64,000 nucleotides of DNA, taken from Labrenzia sp. CE80. GTDB lineage: Bacteria > Pseudomonadota > Alphaproteobacteria > Rhizobiales > Stappiaceae. The position numbers and the translations under genes were made by a program. Within the stretch, counting starts at the first letter, position 1. Every line of letters starts with the position of its first letter. The stretch covers positions 124,001 to 188,000 of the forward strand of contig NZ_WAJT01000001.1 in NCBI RefSeq assembly GCF_009650605.1, read 5' to 3'. A model generated the notes under the pieces. That model was not told where the DNA came from. It ran no database searches and worked only from the letters and a program-made list of their open reading frames with translations. This document shows, one piece after another, positions 45,131 through 54,620 of this stretch.

Positions 45131-45404
45131 TCGCACCCTGCCGATTGCTGCGGTCTGGCTGGCATGTGCCGCGCGGCCTGTGCGGCTTGCCGTCAGGCTG
45201 TGTCGTGTCTGCGCAGCTCTGAATGCCATGGCCGCATCCCCAAGGTGTCGAACAAAGCCAGAAGGCGCGCGCTCAAAAAGTATACCTGTCAGTGTAGATG
45301 TTGTGCCTGATCACGGCCGCGCTCCCGCTTTTATCGCGGTAGGGTGTTGATTTTTCTCGAGCCGACCTTGATGTTTATGCCGAGGGAAGTGGTGAGGAAA
45401 TTAT

Positions 45405-45992
45405 ATGACAATTGAAATCAGGATTTTGAAGGGCGATGAACTTGAGGCGGCTCTCCCGGACCTCGCCAAGCTTCGCATCAAGATCTTTCGCGACTGGCCC
45501 TACCTATATGACGGCACGATGGAGTATGAGCAGGCCTATCTGTCGCGCTATGCCCAGACCGAGGGAGCGCTCATTGTTGGAGCCTATGACGGCGACACCC
45601 TGGTGGGCGCTGCGACTGGCGAGCCGCTGGAACAGGAAGTGATCCAGTTCCGTGGTCCCTTCGAGGACAAGGGTCTGGACCCGCGCGAAATCTTCTATCT
45701 GGCAGAAGCCCTGCTCGATCCTGCCTATCGCGGTCAGGGCATTGGCCATCTGTTTTATGATGAGCGTGAAGCCCATGCCAAGGCGCTGGGGTTCTCGACG
45801 GCGGCCTTTTGCGCGGTTATCCGCCCGGACAACCATCCACTGAAACCGGATAACTATTCGCCGCTGGACGATTTCTGGCGCAAACGCGGCTATGACAAAC
45901 TTGCCGGCGGGATCGTGCATTTCCCCTGGCAGGATGTGGGCGAGGACGGGGAGAGTGAGAAGCCGATGCAGGTCTGGATCCGCTCGCTCTAA
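45405..45992 (+). CDS. GNAT-family N-acetyltransferase
   Basis: A 195-residue GNAT acetyltransferase. The acetyl-CoA-binding motif A is visible as ALLDPAYRGQGIGHLFYDERE, preceded by strand GALIVGAYDGDTLVGAATG and followed by AFCAVIRPDNHP. The ATG at 45405 is preceded by GAGGAAA. The acceptor substrate is unknown. It ends in a terminator shared with the convergent SIMPL gene. Confidence 0.88.
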   Translation: MTIEIRILKGDELEAALPDLAKLRIKIFRDWPYLYDGTMEYEQAYLSRYAQTEGALIVGAYDGDTLVGAATGEPLEQEVIQFRGPFEDKGLDPREIFYLAEALLDPAYRGQGIGHLFYDEREAHAKALGFSTAAFCAVIRPDNHPLKPDNYSPLDDFWRKRGYDKLAGGIVHFPWQDVGEDGESEKPMQVWIRSL

Positions 45993-46020
45993 CCGGTATC
46001 TTACCTCTGAAACATGGAAC

Positions 46021-46058
46021 AAAGCCGGAGCCCTCATCAAAGGGGCACCGGCTTTTTT
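46021..46058. terminator. Rho-independent terminator after the GNAT gene
   Basis: AAAGCCGG and CCGGCTTT arms with an inner GCCC/GGGC stem, flanked by A residues on the left and six T on the right. It lies between convergent genes. Confidence 0.85.
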
Positions 46059-46067
46059 GCTTGTGCC

Positions 46068-46853
46068 TTACTGGTCGAGTTCCCAGACGATGGTGACATT
46101 GGCCGAGAGCGTTTCCTGGCCTGCCTCGATCGGAACGGCAGCTTCCGCCATCATCATTTTGTCCGCGCGCATGGCATAGGGGCGCGGCGCGATCGCTCCG
46201 CTTTCAGAGATCGACAGGACCCGGCCAAGCGATACGCCTGCAGCTTCTGCGTAGAGCGCCGCCTTGGTTCTGGCGTTTTCAACGGCAGCCTTGCGCGCTG
46301 CGTCCATCTTCTTGTCCGCGTCGCTCACCTGGAACGAAATGCCGCCGACCTCATTTGCGCCGGACCGCACGACCGTGTCGAGAATGGCGCCCAACTTGTC
46401 GAGATCGCGCACCTGGATGGTGACACCGCTTGAAACTTCATAACCGACGATCTTCAGTGGCTGGTTGGGATCGTCGCGGCGGTCTGCGTAACGCGGATGA
46501 ATGGAGAAACCGCTTGTCTGTATGTCCTTTGCGGCGATGCCGGCTTCCTTAATTTTGGAGATGACCTCGTTCATCGCCTGGGTGTTGCTGGACAGGGCTT
46601 CAGGGGCTGACTTCGCCGGTGTTACAACGCGTGTCGTCACGACGCCCATGTCCGGGGCCAGAGAGATCTTGCCCTGGCCGGAAATCGTTATGGTCGCCGG
46701 GGTCTTGCTCTCATCGGCCTGGGCCGGGACCAGTGGTGCGAGCGCGACGAGCGCGGCGATCAAAAAGGTGCTTGCGGCCTTTCTGGCGCTGGTTCCGCCT
46801 TCGTTGCGGCAGGTCTGCGATGGGCGAGAAAGGGACTTAGAAAACACGATCAT
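46068..46853 (-). CDS. SIMPL domain (DUF541) periplasmic protein
   Basis: A 261-residue exported protein. A basic leader and hydrophobic core (AASTFLIAALVALAPLVPAQA) end near ADESK. The mature part is the SIMPL/DUF541 domain: ITISGQGKISLAPDMGVVTTRVV, YEVSSGVTIQVRDLDKLGAIL and the C-terminal TLSANVTIVWEL. Homologues (for example BP26 of Brucella, YggE of E. coli) form periplasmic oligomers linked to oxidative stress. The first ATG at 46853 is close to a GAGG site; a later start is possible. Confidence 0.92.
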   Translation of the reverse strand: MIVFSKSLSRPSQTCRNEGGTSARKAASTFLIAALVALAPLVPAQADESKTPATITISGQGKISLAPDMGVVTTRVVTPAKSAPEALSSNTQAMNEVISKIKEAGIAAKDIQTSGFSIHPRYADRRDDPNQPLKIVGYEVSSGVTIQVRDLDKLGAILDTVVRSGANEVGGISFQVSDADKKMDAARKAAVENARTKAALYAEAAGVSLGRVLSISESGAIAPRPYAMRADKMMMAEAAVPIEAGQETLSANVTIVWELDQ

Positions 46854-46905
46854 ACCTCACATAAAATCGCGGCGGGGACCGCTTGTCTTTTAACGAGCCC
46901 ATATT

Positions 46906-48015
46906 TCAGTCCGATTGCGGCGCGGCAAAGGCGTTTTGGTTCATCTCCGGTTCATCGCCTTCGAGCCTTTCCGGAAATACGGCAATATCGCCATTGGCGG
47001 ACAGGAGGACCGCAATCGGGCGCGACCGTTCGAATTTCGCGCAGATAATCAGGATCACCACAGTTAGCGGGACGCAAAGGACCATGCCGACCACGCCCCA
47101 GATCGCTCCCCAGAAGGCAAGGGAGATCATGATGACGAGGCCGGAAAGGTTCAGGCTCGAGCCCATAAGTCTCGGTTCGATGAGGTTGCCGATCGAAAAC
47201 TGGATCGCCCCAAGTCCGGCGACGATCAGAATGAAGGGACCCAGCGTGTCGAAAAACACCAGCGACAGAAGCGCGGGGAAGATCACGCTGACGAGCGAGC
47301 CAATGGTGGGAATATAGTTCAGGAGGAAGGCGATGAAACCGAAAAGGGCTGCATAGGGTAGCCCCATGGCCCAGAGGATCAGGCTGGTGAGCAGGCCGGT
47401 TGCTATGCTGACGACGGTCTTGATGCCGAAATAATGCAGGATGGACCGGTTGATCTCTTCGCGCAGGGCAAAGGCTGCCCGCGCGCGCGCAGGTGTGGCG
47501 AAGAGTTTTTCGAACTTGTGGTCGAACGTCGACTGCTCGAGCAGAAGAAACAAGACATAGATGAACACCAGCGAGGCGGACCCGGCGATCGTGGTGATGA
47601 AGCCGGCGCCTGCCGTGACCAGTTTCGGCAAGATGGCGTCCGGCAGGAAGTCCTGCAGTTCCAGCGGGTCGTTGAGTTTGATCAGGGCGGCGAACTGATT
47701 GAAGACTTCTTCGAGCCGTACCTGATAGGCCGGAGCGTCTCGTGCCAGCTGTGTCAGGTTTTCTGCAACCATGTCCAGAATGAGGGTCGACGCGAGAAAG
47801 ATCGTCACCAGCGAGAGCGGAAAGGCAATCCAGCCCGGCAGACGCCAGCCGCCGAAGGGAACAAGCTGAAACCCGTGGGACAGGGCATTGATGAGGTACC
47901 AAACGATCAGGGCGATGGCGAGGGGTAGGAGCAGCGCCCTGCCTGTGACCAGCAGCCAGCCGACAAGGCAGACCAAGATGAGGCTCAATGTGATGCTGAG
48001 CAGCGATGACCGCAT
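46906..48015 (-). CDS. AI-2E family (PerM/TqsA) transporter
   Basis: A 369-residue inner-membrane protein of the AI-2E/PerM family with about eight helices. Signature segments are FGFIAFLLNYIPTIGSLVSVI and IGNLIEPRLMGSSLNLSGLVIMISLAFWGAIWG. Members export autoinducer-2 or act as Na+/H+ antiporters; sequence alone does not decide. It lies 52 bp upstream of the SIMPL gene on the same strand and may be co-transcribed. Confidence 0.92.
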   Translation of the reverse strand: MRSSLLSITLSLILVCLVGWLLVTGRALLLPLAIALIVWYLINALSHGFQLVPFGGWRLPGWIAFPLSLVTIFLASTLILDMVAENLTQLARDAPAYQVRLEEVFNQFAALIKLNDPLELQDFLPDAILPKLVTAGAGFITTIAGSASLVFIYVLFLLLEQSTFDHKFEKLFATPARARAAFALREEINRSILHYFGIKTVVSIATGLLTSLILWAMGLPYAALFGFIAFLLNYIPTIGSLVSVIFPALLSLVFFDTLGPFILIVAGLGAIQFSIGNLIEPRLMGSSLNLSGLVIMISLAFWGAIWGVVGMVLCVPLTVVILIICAKFERSRPIAVLLSANGDIAVFPERLEGDEPEMNQNAFAAPQSD

Positions 48016-48329
48016 GATGTTCCCTTTGGATCCATGGCCTTGATGGCTCTCATCGCTACACGTTTCGGCAATGATTGGAAAGGGATCGGCAGCTTCTGAG
48101 GGGCCAGTGGTGCCCGCATGACATGTCGAAACCTAAGCTCTCACACGTAGCCGGCACGAACCATTTTCAGTCTGTTGTGCGCCGTGATTTGCTGAAAGTA
48201 CACGTTTTCCAAAGGTGGCCATCGGACAACCGCCAAAGCGCTTGCGGCGCAAAGAGGCTTTGGTGTAGTTAGCAGGTGTCCGGTCGCTGAATTGGTTGCA
48301 GGTTGCTTCCACATGTCAGTCCGTCGACA

Positions 48330-48406
48330 GGGCCTGTAGCTCAACTGGTTAGAGCCGTCCGCTCATAACGGATTGGTTGGGGGTTCGAGTCCCTCCGGGC
48401 CCACCA
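48330..48406 (+). tRNA. tRNA with CAT anticodon, probably tRNA-Ile2 (k2C-modified)
   Basis: A complete cloverleaf of 77 bases with encoded CCA. The acceptor arm is GGGCCTG/CGGGCCC, the D-arm has AGCTCAACTGGTTAGAGC, the anticodon loop is CTCATAA (anticodon CAT at 48364–48366) on a GTCCG/CGGAT stem, and the T-arm has GGTTCGAGTCC. It is not initiator-like. The choice between elongator Met and Ile2 rests on resemblance to alphaproteobacterial Ile2 genes, in which C34 is changed to lysidine by TilS to read AUA. The tail/accessory region begins about 1.5 kb downstream, so this gene is a candidate phage attachment site, though no repeat of its 3' end was seen. Confidence 0.9.
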
Positions 48407-49079
48407 TTTCCTTAATTTTCAATGTGTATGTAGCTCGCCACGCAAAACTGGAATTTTTGACACCACGATCTGGAATTTTCAGTTTTTTGCGTGATTTCAG
48501 GTGCGCTGGGCAGCGAATTGTCGTTTTCACACCCGTTTTCAGGCTTCAGTGCCGATGCAAGGGCGTCTTTTGAACACCGCTTGAAGACTCTTTAAACCCC
48601 GTTAAATCGCCATTTATGGCGCCAGATAAGGGCGGAAATTGTGAATTCGCTGCGTTCAGGTCCAAGATCAGCAATGCGGACAGAACGGGCTTTCGTTGCG
48701 CAGCCACCAACGTCGGCTCCCGTATCGGTGTGTAAATTGCGCCAAACACTGATTGGGTCTTTTGTGCCACTACGCGGAAATGCCGACTGTTCAGTCGCAG
48801 CGCTGCATGGTGCGCCGCTACAGCAATGTGTTCAGCCACGTGTCGTCCACAAAGGTGCGCGAGGTCACCCACATGCTCAAGGCAATCCATCGCCCAATTT
48901 CGCCTAGCCCGTATTAAAGAAGCGGCACGCGCCAGATCAAAATCGTTTCTTCGCTGACCTATCTTGGCAATATCAGAAATGGCGCCAATCAATGTCGTGA
49001 GAGGACAGCATGCACATAGAGCTTGCCCCTCGAAGGAAGGGGCAAGCGAATGGTATCTGATTATTGCATCGTAGCCAGT
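48407..49079. other. Accessory stretch after tRNA, no convincing gene
   Basis: About 670 bases. Open frames on both strands (48546–48992 minus, 48641–48907 plus) overlap each other, show no recognisable fold and look like degraded sequence. The left part holds an inverted repeat described separately. Confidence 0.4.
48439..48493. repeat. Inverted repeat with internal direct repeat next to tRNA
   Basis: CACGCAAAACTG (48439–48450) and CAGTTTTTTGCGTG (48480–48493) are complementary apart from two extra T. Between the arms CTGGAATTTT occurs twice. It begins 33 bases after the tRNA. It could end a tRNA transcript or be a mobile-element remnant. Confidence 0.45.
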
Positions 49080-49490
49080 TCACTGCAGGCTCGGACCGCA
49101 TCCTCTGACAACGCCACTTTCGGTTTTTGTTCCAACGAAGTCCGGATTGGTGCAGAGTGCCTGGCAGGTAATTTTTGTTGCTGCTTCAGCTTTTTCAGCC
49201 GAAGTCATAAAGGTGACCATGTAGGACTGAGCGCTTGTCCTAGTCTCGATTACATGTGCCTTGGGGTGAGGTAAGGAAAAAGTTCCGGAGATGGCGCAAT
49301 GGTTCCCAGGACATATTGATTCGCATCGAAGTTTGGACGTGTGATCTCCGCCATCGATTCCCCTGGACGTTACCTTTTCGCCCCACACAAAAATCAACGG
49401 AGGTTTCGGAGCGTCACCACTAGCAGAAGCGCTTACTATCGCGCTAGTGAAGGTAAAAAGAGCAACGAAAATTCCAACGAAAACATTCAT
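49080..49490 (-). CDS. Small secreted protein with six cysteines
   Basis: A 136-residue product from the ATG at 49490. The signal peptide is VFVGIFVALFTFTSAIVSA, with cleavage near ASA-SGD. The mature part has six cysteines arranged as a first triplet (RCESIC, NHC) and a second (TCQALC, GCG), suggesting three disulfides in the periplasm or outside the cell. Base composition is AT-richer than the core genes. No family is recognised. It lies alone between the tRNA and the tail operon, in accessory DNA. Confidence 0.55.
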   Translation of the reverse strand: MNVFVGIFVALFTFTSAIVSASASGDAPKPPLIFVWGEKVTSRGIDGGDHTSKLRCESICPGNHCAISGTFSLPHPKAHVIETRTSAQSYMVTFMTSAEKAEAATKITCQALCTNPDFVGTKTESGVVRGCGPSLQ

Positions 49491-49576
49491 TTGATAACTC
49501 CTAAAGTTGTACAAAAGCAACTATCGTACACGCCTTAGTGGAATACAAGTTATGAGGGTGGTTTCCAAAACTACCT

Positions 49577-49789
49577 TTAGCAGTGGTTGGGTTCAGCCAA
49601 ACGCATCAGCGATTTGTACCACTCAAAATCGGCTTCTTGCTCTGGTGTCGGAAGGTTGCAAATATACAAAAGACCGGGCGATGGCGCGATCTTGATTGGC
49701 GCTGATTTGCTTGCAGTGTGATCTGGTAGGTCAGCACATAATAGTATTCCATTATGCGGCAGTTGAAAAAGGTGGTTGCCAGTAATCAC
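49577..49789 (-). pseudogene. Probable C-terminal fragment of an unknown protein
   Basis: A frame with protein-like composition (...NHLFQLPHNGILLCADLPD, ...GLLYICNLPTPEQEADFEWY) has a GTG at 49789. It is blocked about 12 codons further upstream by a stop, and no ribosome-binding site is evident. It reads like the truncated end of a longer gene. No family is recognised. Confidence 0.35.
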
Positions 49790-49947
49790 GAAGAGCTCGG
49801 GTTTGATGTCCGCGAATCGTGGAAAAAGTTATGAATTCTCCACCGAATGGGTCGTTGATTCTCGGCGCGACACTGGTCAAATTGGGCTGTTTCCGGCCAT
49901 TTGTTGCAGTTGCCACGTATGACCGTAGTGGGCAAAGACCGATGTTC

Positions 49948-50673
49948 CTATTCCTGAGGCACGACCGGCAGCATGTAATGCAACACCACCTTCACCGCCC
50001 CTCCGGAGAAACTCCCGCCATTGGCCGTCAGCCTGACCGCCGTATCTGAATAAAACGCCTGCGGCCCGATCACCCCGGCATTGTTGGAGCCTTCCGCAAT
50101 CCCGAGCGATCCGCCGAACTTGGATGTCTCACCCGATATCCCGCAGTCGTAGGAGGTCGCTCCTGTAATGGTCGTCGTTGTCCGGGTTGAGACGCCAAAG
50201 ACGATCGCCCGGTTTGGAATGACGATCGACGTGTCGACGCTTGCGCCGGACAAGCCGGTCAATTCTTCCTCAACGGTCCCGATCCGGCTCTCAGCCCCCG
50301 ATGCAGTCCGTGACACTGTCGCCACCTCCGACAGCAACGCGCCGTAATCCTTCCAGCCGGCAACCGTGTAGACCGCCAGCGTCCCCTCGTCGGCGACATA
50401 GGCGAGCATCCCGAGCACCGGCACATAGAAGGCCCACGCCCCGTCCGCATAACCCGCGATCTGGCCATCCCGTCCGGCCCAGTCTCCGCTGCCACCTGTC
50501 GCGACCAGATAGCTGTCGCCGTCTGTGGCCGCCGGTGGTGCACTCAAGTCTCGATCAAGGATTACCAGATGCGCCAGGGCGTCCAAGCGAGCCAGCGCCT
50601 CATTGTGGGTGACTTCCTTCTGCGCCTGACTGGCGGCGATGAACGGAAACCCAAGTCGTGCCGTGCTGCTCAT
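49948..50673 (-). CDS. DUF2793 phage tail-associated protein
   Basis: A 241-residue protein with the DUF2793 N-terminus (LGFPFIAASQAQKEVTHNEALARLDAL) and the repeated short motifs of that domain (SYLVATGGSGDWAGRDGQIAGYADGAWAFYVP). A beta-rich C-terminus follows. DUF2793 proteins sit at the end of tail operons and are thought to decorate or extend the tail tip. Its ATG overlaps the stop of the upstream large tail protein (ATGA), so it is the last gene of the tail operon. Confidence 0.85.
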   Translation of the reverse strand: MSSTARLGFPFIAASQAQKEVTHNEALARLDALAHLVILDRDLSAPPAATDGDSYLVATGGSGDWAGRDGQIAGYADGAWAFYVPVLGMLAYVADEGTLAVYTVAGWKDYGALLSEVATVSRTASGAESRIGTVEEELTGLSGASVDTSIVIPNRAIVFGVSTRTTTTITGATSYDCGISGETSKFGGSLGIAEGSNNAGVIGPQAFYSDTAVRLTANGGSFSGGAVKVVLHYMLPVVPQE

Positions 50674-53600
50674 AGAGTTGCCTCCGCTGGAATGCCGCGC
50701 CCGATGCTGTCCGATATCTGGAAGACACGGATGTGGATGGATGATTGAACCGATCCGAAGTCGGCGATCTGGTCTGCTGCCGTGTAGTTGTGTGCTGGCG
50801 ATGTCAGGCCGGAGACCGTCCGGATCACCGGTCCGCCGCCCAGGATCTCCAGCTCATAGAGTTCGCCTGCCTCAACCAGCGGTACATCAGTGCCGTCTAG
50901 CCAGCTGCCATTGCGCCGGGCGCTGCGGATCCAGTTGATCGCCAGATCTCCGGCAAGGTTCCGGGTTCCCGCCAGATGCACTGGCGCAAAAGGCTTCAGA
51001 GCCACCGCTTCAAAGGTGTTTAAACGGGTTTTGAAACTGCTGTCCGTTGAGGCTGCAGGTGCCGGCCCATAGCTCCACGAACGCTCAATCCCCCGATCCG
51101 ACAAAGGCACATCGGCCTGGGTCAGAGCACCATCCAGCAGAACGACCCGTGCGCCAGCGGCGACCGGATCCCGCATGGCATGTTCCGTCCCACGCCGACC
51201 GCGCAGGAGACCGGACAGCTGCCAGGTTTGCGACGCGACCAGATCGGCGGTGGCGAATTGCAGGATCTCCCAGTCACCGTCCGCGTTCCGGATCGCCAGG
51301 GCGTTGGCCGTTCCTTCAAGAAGCTCGTCTTCGGACCTTGATGCCAGCGTTCCATAGGCGAGCTTCACAGTCAGGGAGTTTGCCCGGTCGAAGCGAAACG
51401 TCGTGCCGCTGGCGAGATCAGTGGTCGTCATTCCAAGTGTTGCCGGCGCAATCACGCTGCCGACCGCACGAGATCCCTCCAACACGCGAACACCTGCCCA
51501 TGGGCTAGCAGTTGCTGCCAGCCATGGCCGGTGCTCGACCTGCGTCTCCTCAATCACCGGCAGATCGAGAACTTCGAGTACCGCCGGTCCATAGCTCGGC
51601 ACGGTACCGGGCGACACTGGCCGCGATGTCCCGCGCTGGATGGAATAGACAGACCGCTCCACGGCGACGGCCTCACACTGCCGGGCACCTGCATCGATGA
51701 TCCGCGACAGGCGCAGATCCCGGCTGCGGCCACCTGCCTCCAGCGCCACCGTGTCGGTCGGGTCCAGCCGGATCATTGAGGGCGGCAGCGCAAAGCTAGC
51801 CTGTTCCCGTCCGACCCAGCGTTCCAGCAGCCAGGCCTCGACCATACCCTCGGCTTCCGCCGTCTCGATTACCGCAGGTGCAGAGACGCTTTCGATCCGC
51901 TCGGACGAGCCGGTCAGCCGTCCGGCATTGGAGCTGGTCTGGCGGTAATCACTCTCCGCGTCGAAATAGGCGAGCGACGCCCGGACCGGCAGATCTGTCT
52001 CCTGGGCTCGCGTCATAGACCAGTCGGCCTGTTTGCGATCCGGTGCCGCCAGATCCTGTTCGATGATGGTGGCTTTGGTCGCGCCGCCCCGCGGGACAAA
52101 GCGGATCAGGCCTTCGCTTTCGACTGCGTCAAACCTGTAAAGCTGCGCCAATGTCTGCAGCTGGGCACGGGGTGTGGTGATCGACGCCCTCTGCCAGCCG
52201 GTGACGACGCCCTGAAGCTGCGAGACGTCGATGTCCGTAAAGCCGACTGACGCGCAGATGTAAGCGACCAGCTCAGCCAGATCGACTGCACCGAACTTGC
52301 CCTGGACCCAATGCCCAAGCGGCCAGTTGTCGCCGTCACCCCAGACCTCTGATTGATACGGCCAGGCCGGATATGGCCGCGCGTCCCACGTCCAGAGGAA
52401 GGAGCGGGAGAGATCCAACATGCGCTCGCCATAGATGCCGGACACCGGATTGTTGCCTTCCTCCGGATCCCAGTAGCGCAAGACGGTCTCGATGCCCCGC
52501 CGCTGGATTGCGTCCGAGCGCTGCCGGTTGGAGAAATACGGCCAGGCGCTTTCCGACGACTTTGGATCGACAAAGACGTTCGGCTGGTTGGTGGCTTTGT
52601 CGACGGATGGAAAGCCGTATTCGGTGAACCAGATCGGCTTGGACTGGGGCAGCCAGGAGGTTGGCGACCCGCTTTCGACACCGCCCGGCCGGTCGTTGTG
52701 CTGGTTCAGCCACCAGTTCCGGAAATCCTTGGCCCGATAGACCCAAGGCTTGCCGGTTCCATCCGTTATGTCTGTTCGAACCTGATTGGTCCGATCGGCC
52801 TCGCTGGCATAATACCAGTCGTAGTCTTCAGCGCCTTCGACGTTGCTCTTGAGATACTCCGGATCATGGATCGAGAACCAGCCGTCCAACGCATCCAGAT
52901 GCGTGGTGCCATCACGCCAGTCGGAGAGCTTCATGTAGTTGTCGATGGCGACCGCATCGATGTCGGAGCTGGCCCAGAGCGGATCCAGATGGAAGTAGAA
53001 ATCCCCCGAGCCATCGCCAGCCTCAAAACCGCGATATTCCGACCAGTCGGCGGCATAGGTAAGCGAAACCGAGCTGCCCAGAACCGACCGGCAGTCCGCA
53101 GCCAATGTCACGAGTTGATCGACCGCGGGGAACGAATTGGCAGAGCTCTGAACAGTCGTCAGGCCGCGCAGTTCCGATGCCATGACAAAACCGCTGACGG
53201 TGCCTGCCTCTTCCGCGTTCAGCGCCGCGCAAAGCCTGGCATAATGCAGCACCATGCGCCTGAGCGACCACTCGGACGGTCCGCTGTAGGAAGTGCTGAC
53301 CGCGCCACTGTCAGAGTTGATCGAGATGCTGATCTGGTTCGCAGCGACCGACCCGAACAACGCATTGACCTGCGTTCCAGCTGCTGCTGTCTTGTCGACG
53401 GTGCCAGGTTGTCCTGGTGCCGGATGGCAGGTGATGCGCCCGCGCCAGGGCAGCACTGCCTGTTCGGCGTCGCCATAAGGATCCGGCAAGCCGTTGCCAT
53501 CTGGAATATCCATCAGGATGAACGGATACAGCACCACATCGATGCCGCGTGCTCTTAAATCGCGAATGGCCTGAACCACCGACTGGTCCGAGGGTGTCCC

Positions 53601-54620
53601 GCCATAGGCCGGCCGGTCATCATCGCCTGCGTCTCGCGAGACCACATAGGCGGTGTCTCTTGTCTCGCCATGGACCGACCAGCTCAGGGGCTCGTTGGTC
53701 TTCTCGTCGCCGAACTCAACGCCAGGCCGGATCTGGCAAGAGCCGCAGCGCAGATCCGTGCCGAACCAGGCGACCACCAGCAGAACCGATTTGGCGTTCG
53801 GACAGGTCCGTTCCAGATCGTCGATCGCCACTGACCAGTCCGTGCCGCCGATCTGGTTGTTGACGTTCTCCGGGGTGGTCGAACCTTCGGTGTCTTCCGA
53901 GGTCTTTCTGACAGGCTCTGTAGCATACACCCATTCGCCCGCGCCGGGGATCACCACCATGCCCTGGATCTCGTCTTCGACGGATTGGCCGACCCGTCTG
54001 AAGACCTCGAACTCAAGCTGGGGAATGCGGTTGCCGAAGCCTTCCAGCGACAGATCCTCGAAGACCACATAGGCCGTGCCGCGATAGGCGGGCGCGCTGC
54101 CTTCCTTTGTCTCGATCAAGGGATCTGGCTGCTGGTCTTCAGACCCGACATGGACACGGTAGGTGATCCCGGTCAGGTCGAGCAGCTTGCCATCGGCCCA
54201 GACCCGGCCAATGCCGATGATCGGTCCTTCGGAGAGACCGACCGCGAAATTCGCAAAATACTGATAGGTGGTCGTGCTGACCTTCTGACCACCGCCCAGC
54301 CCCTTGCCACCGACAGTCTCGGTCGAGGTCGAGACCTCCATCCTGAGCCGTGTCGCCCAGATCACCTGACCTGCAATCCGCACCCGGCCAAAGACGTCCG
54401 GAAGCGCGGCTCCTTCGGTCGACGTCTGCAGGCGCAAGTCCGAGATCTTCGGGCCTTCCACCGACTGGCGCTGGGTTGGTGACAGTGCCGAGACCAGAAG
54501 ATTGTCCGCATAGGCCCCAGCAACAGTCGCTGCGCCTGAGATCAAAGCCGAGGTAAAGGTGCCCGCGCCAATCGCGCCGGAGAAGGCTGTCGCGGCTGCG
54601 CCGAGGACCAAGGTCGCCAT
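50670..54620 (-). CDS. GTA-TIM-barrel phage tail tip protein (RcGTA gp15-like)
   Basis: A 1316-residue host-specificity/tail-tip protein. The N-terminus has a small hydrophobic region (LVLGAAATAFSGAIGAG) and tail-hub-like beta domains (PKISDLRLQTSTEGAALPDVFGRVRI). A TIM-barrel glycosidase-like domain spans roughly residues 470–770 and includes PIWFTEYGFPSVDKATNQPN. A tail_3-type domain and a C-terminal beta region follow. The layout is that of the megatron protein of gene transfer agents and related siphophages, which contacts the cell surface. The ATG at 54620 overlaps the NlpC stop by one base; an upstream in-frame ATG at 54668 lies within the NlpC gene. Confidence 0.9.
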   Translation of the reverse strand: MATLVLGAAATAFSGAIGAGTFTSALISGAATVAGAYADNLLVSALSPTQRQSVEGPKISDLRLQTSTEGAALPDVFGRVRIAGQVIWATRLRMEVSTSTETVGGKGLGGGQKVSTTTYQYFANFAVGLSEGPIIGIGRVWADGKLLDLTGITYRVHVGSEDQQPDPLIETKEGSAPAYRGTAYVVFEDLSLEGFGNRIPQLEFEVFRRVGQSVEDEIQGMVVIPGAGEWVYATEPVRKTSEDTEGSTTPENVNNQIGGTDWSVAIDDLERTCPNAKSVLLVVAWFGTDLRCGSCQIRPGVEFGDEKTNEPLSWSVHGETRDTAYVVSRDAGDDDRPAYGGTPSDQSVVQAIRDLRARGIDVVLYPFILMDIPDGNGLPDPYGDAEQAVLPWRGRITCHPAPGQPGTVDKTAAAGTQVNALFGSVAANQISISINSDSGAVSTSYSGPSEWSLRRMVLHYARLCAALNAEEAGTVSGFVMASELRGLTTVQSSANSFPAVDQLVTLAADCRSVLGSSVSLTYAADWSEYRGFEAGDGSGDFYFHLDPLWASSDIDAVAIDNYMKLSDWRDGTTHLDALDGWFSIHDPEYLKSNVEGAEDYDWYYASEADRTNQVRTDITDGTGKPWVYRAKDFRNWWLNQHNDRPGGVESGSPTSWLPQSKPIWFTEYGFPSVDKATNQPNVFVDPKSSESAWPYFSNRQRSDAIQRRGIETVLRYWDPEEGNNPVSGIYGERMLDLSRSFLWTWDARPYPAWPYQSEVWGDGDNWPLGHWVQGKFGAVDLAELVAYICASVGFTDIDVSQLQGVVTGWQRASITTPRAQLQTLAQLYRFDAVESEGLIRFVPRGGATKATIIEQDLAAPDRKQADWSMTRAQETDLPVRASLAYFDAESDYRQTSSNAGRLTGSSERIESVSAPAVIETAEAEGMVEAWLLERWVGREQASFALPPSMIRLDPTDTVALEAGGRSRDLRLSRIIDAGARQCEAVAVERSVYSIQRGTSRPVSPGTVPSYGPAVLEVLDLPVIEETQVEHRPWLAATASPWAGVRVLEGSRAVGSVIAPATLGMTTTDLASGTTFRFDRANSLTVKLAYGTLASRSEDELLEGTANALAIRNADGDWEILQFATADLVASQTWQLSGLLRGRRGTEHAMRDPVAAGARVVLLDGALTQADVPLSDRGIERSWSYGPAPAASTDSSFKTRLNTFEAVALKPFAPVHLAGTRNLAGDLAINWIRSARRNGSWLDGTDVPLVEAGELYELEILGGGPVIRTVSGLTSPAHNYTAADQIADFGSVQSSIHIRVFQISDSIGRGIPAEATL

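Noticed and set aside
48546..48992. A 148-codon minus-strand frame after the tRNA
   Set aside because: No ribosome-binding site, no recognisable fold, and an overlapping frame on the other strand. More likely degraded sequence.
52353..53558. A 401-codon plus-strand frame
   Set aside because: Antisense shadow of the large tail-tip gene.
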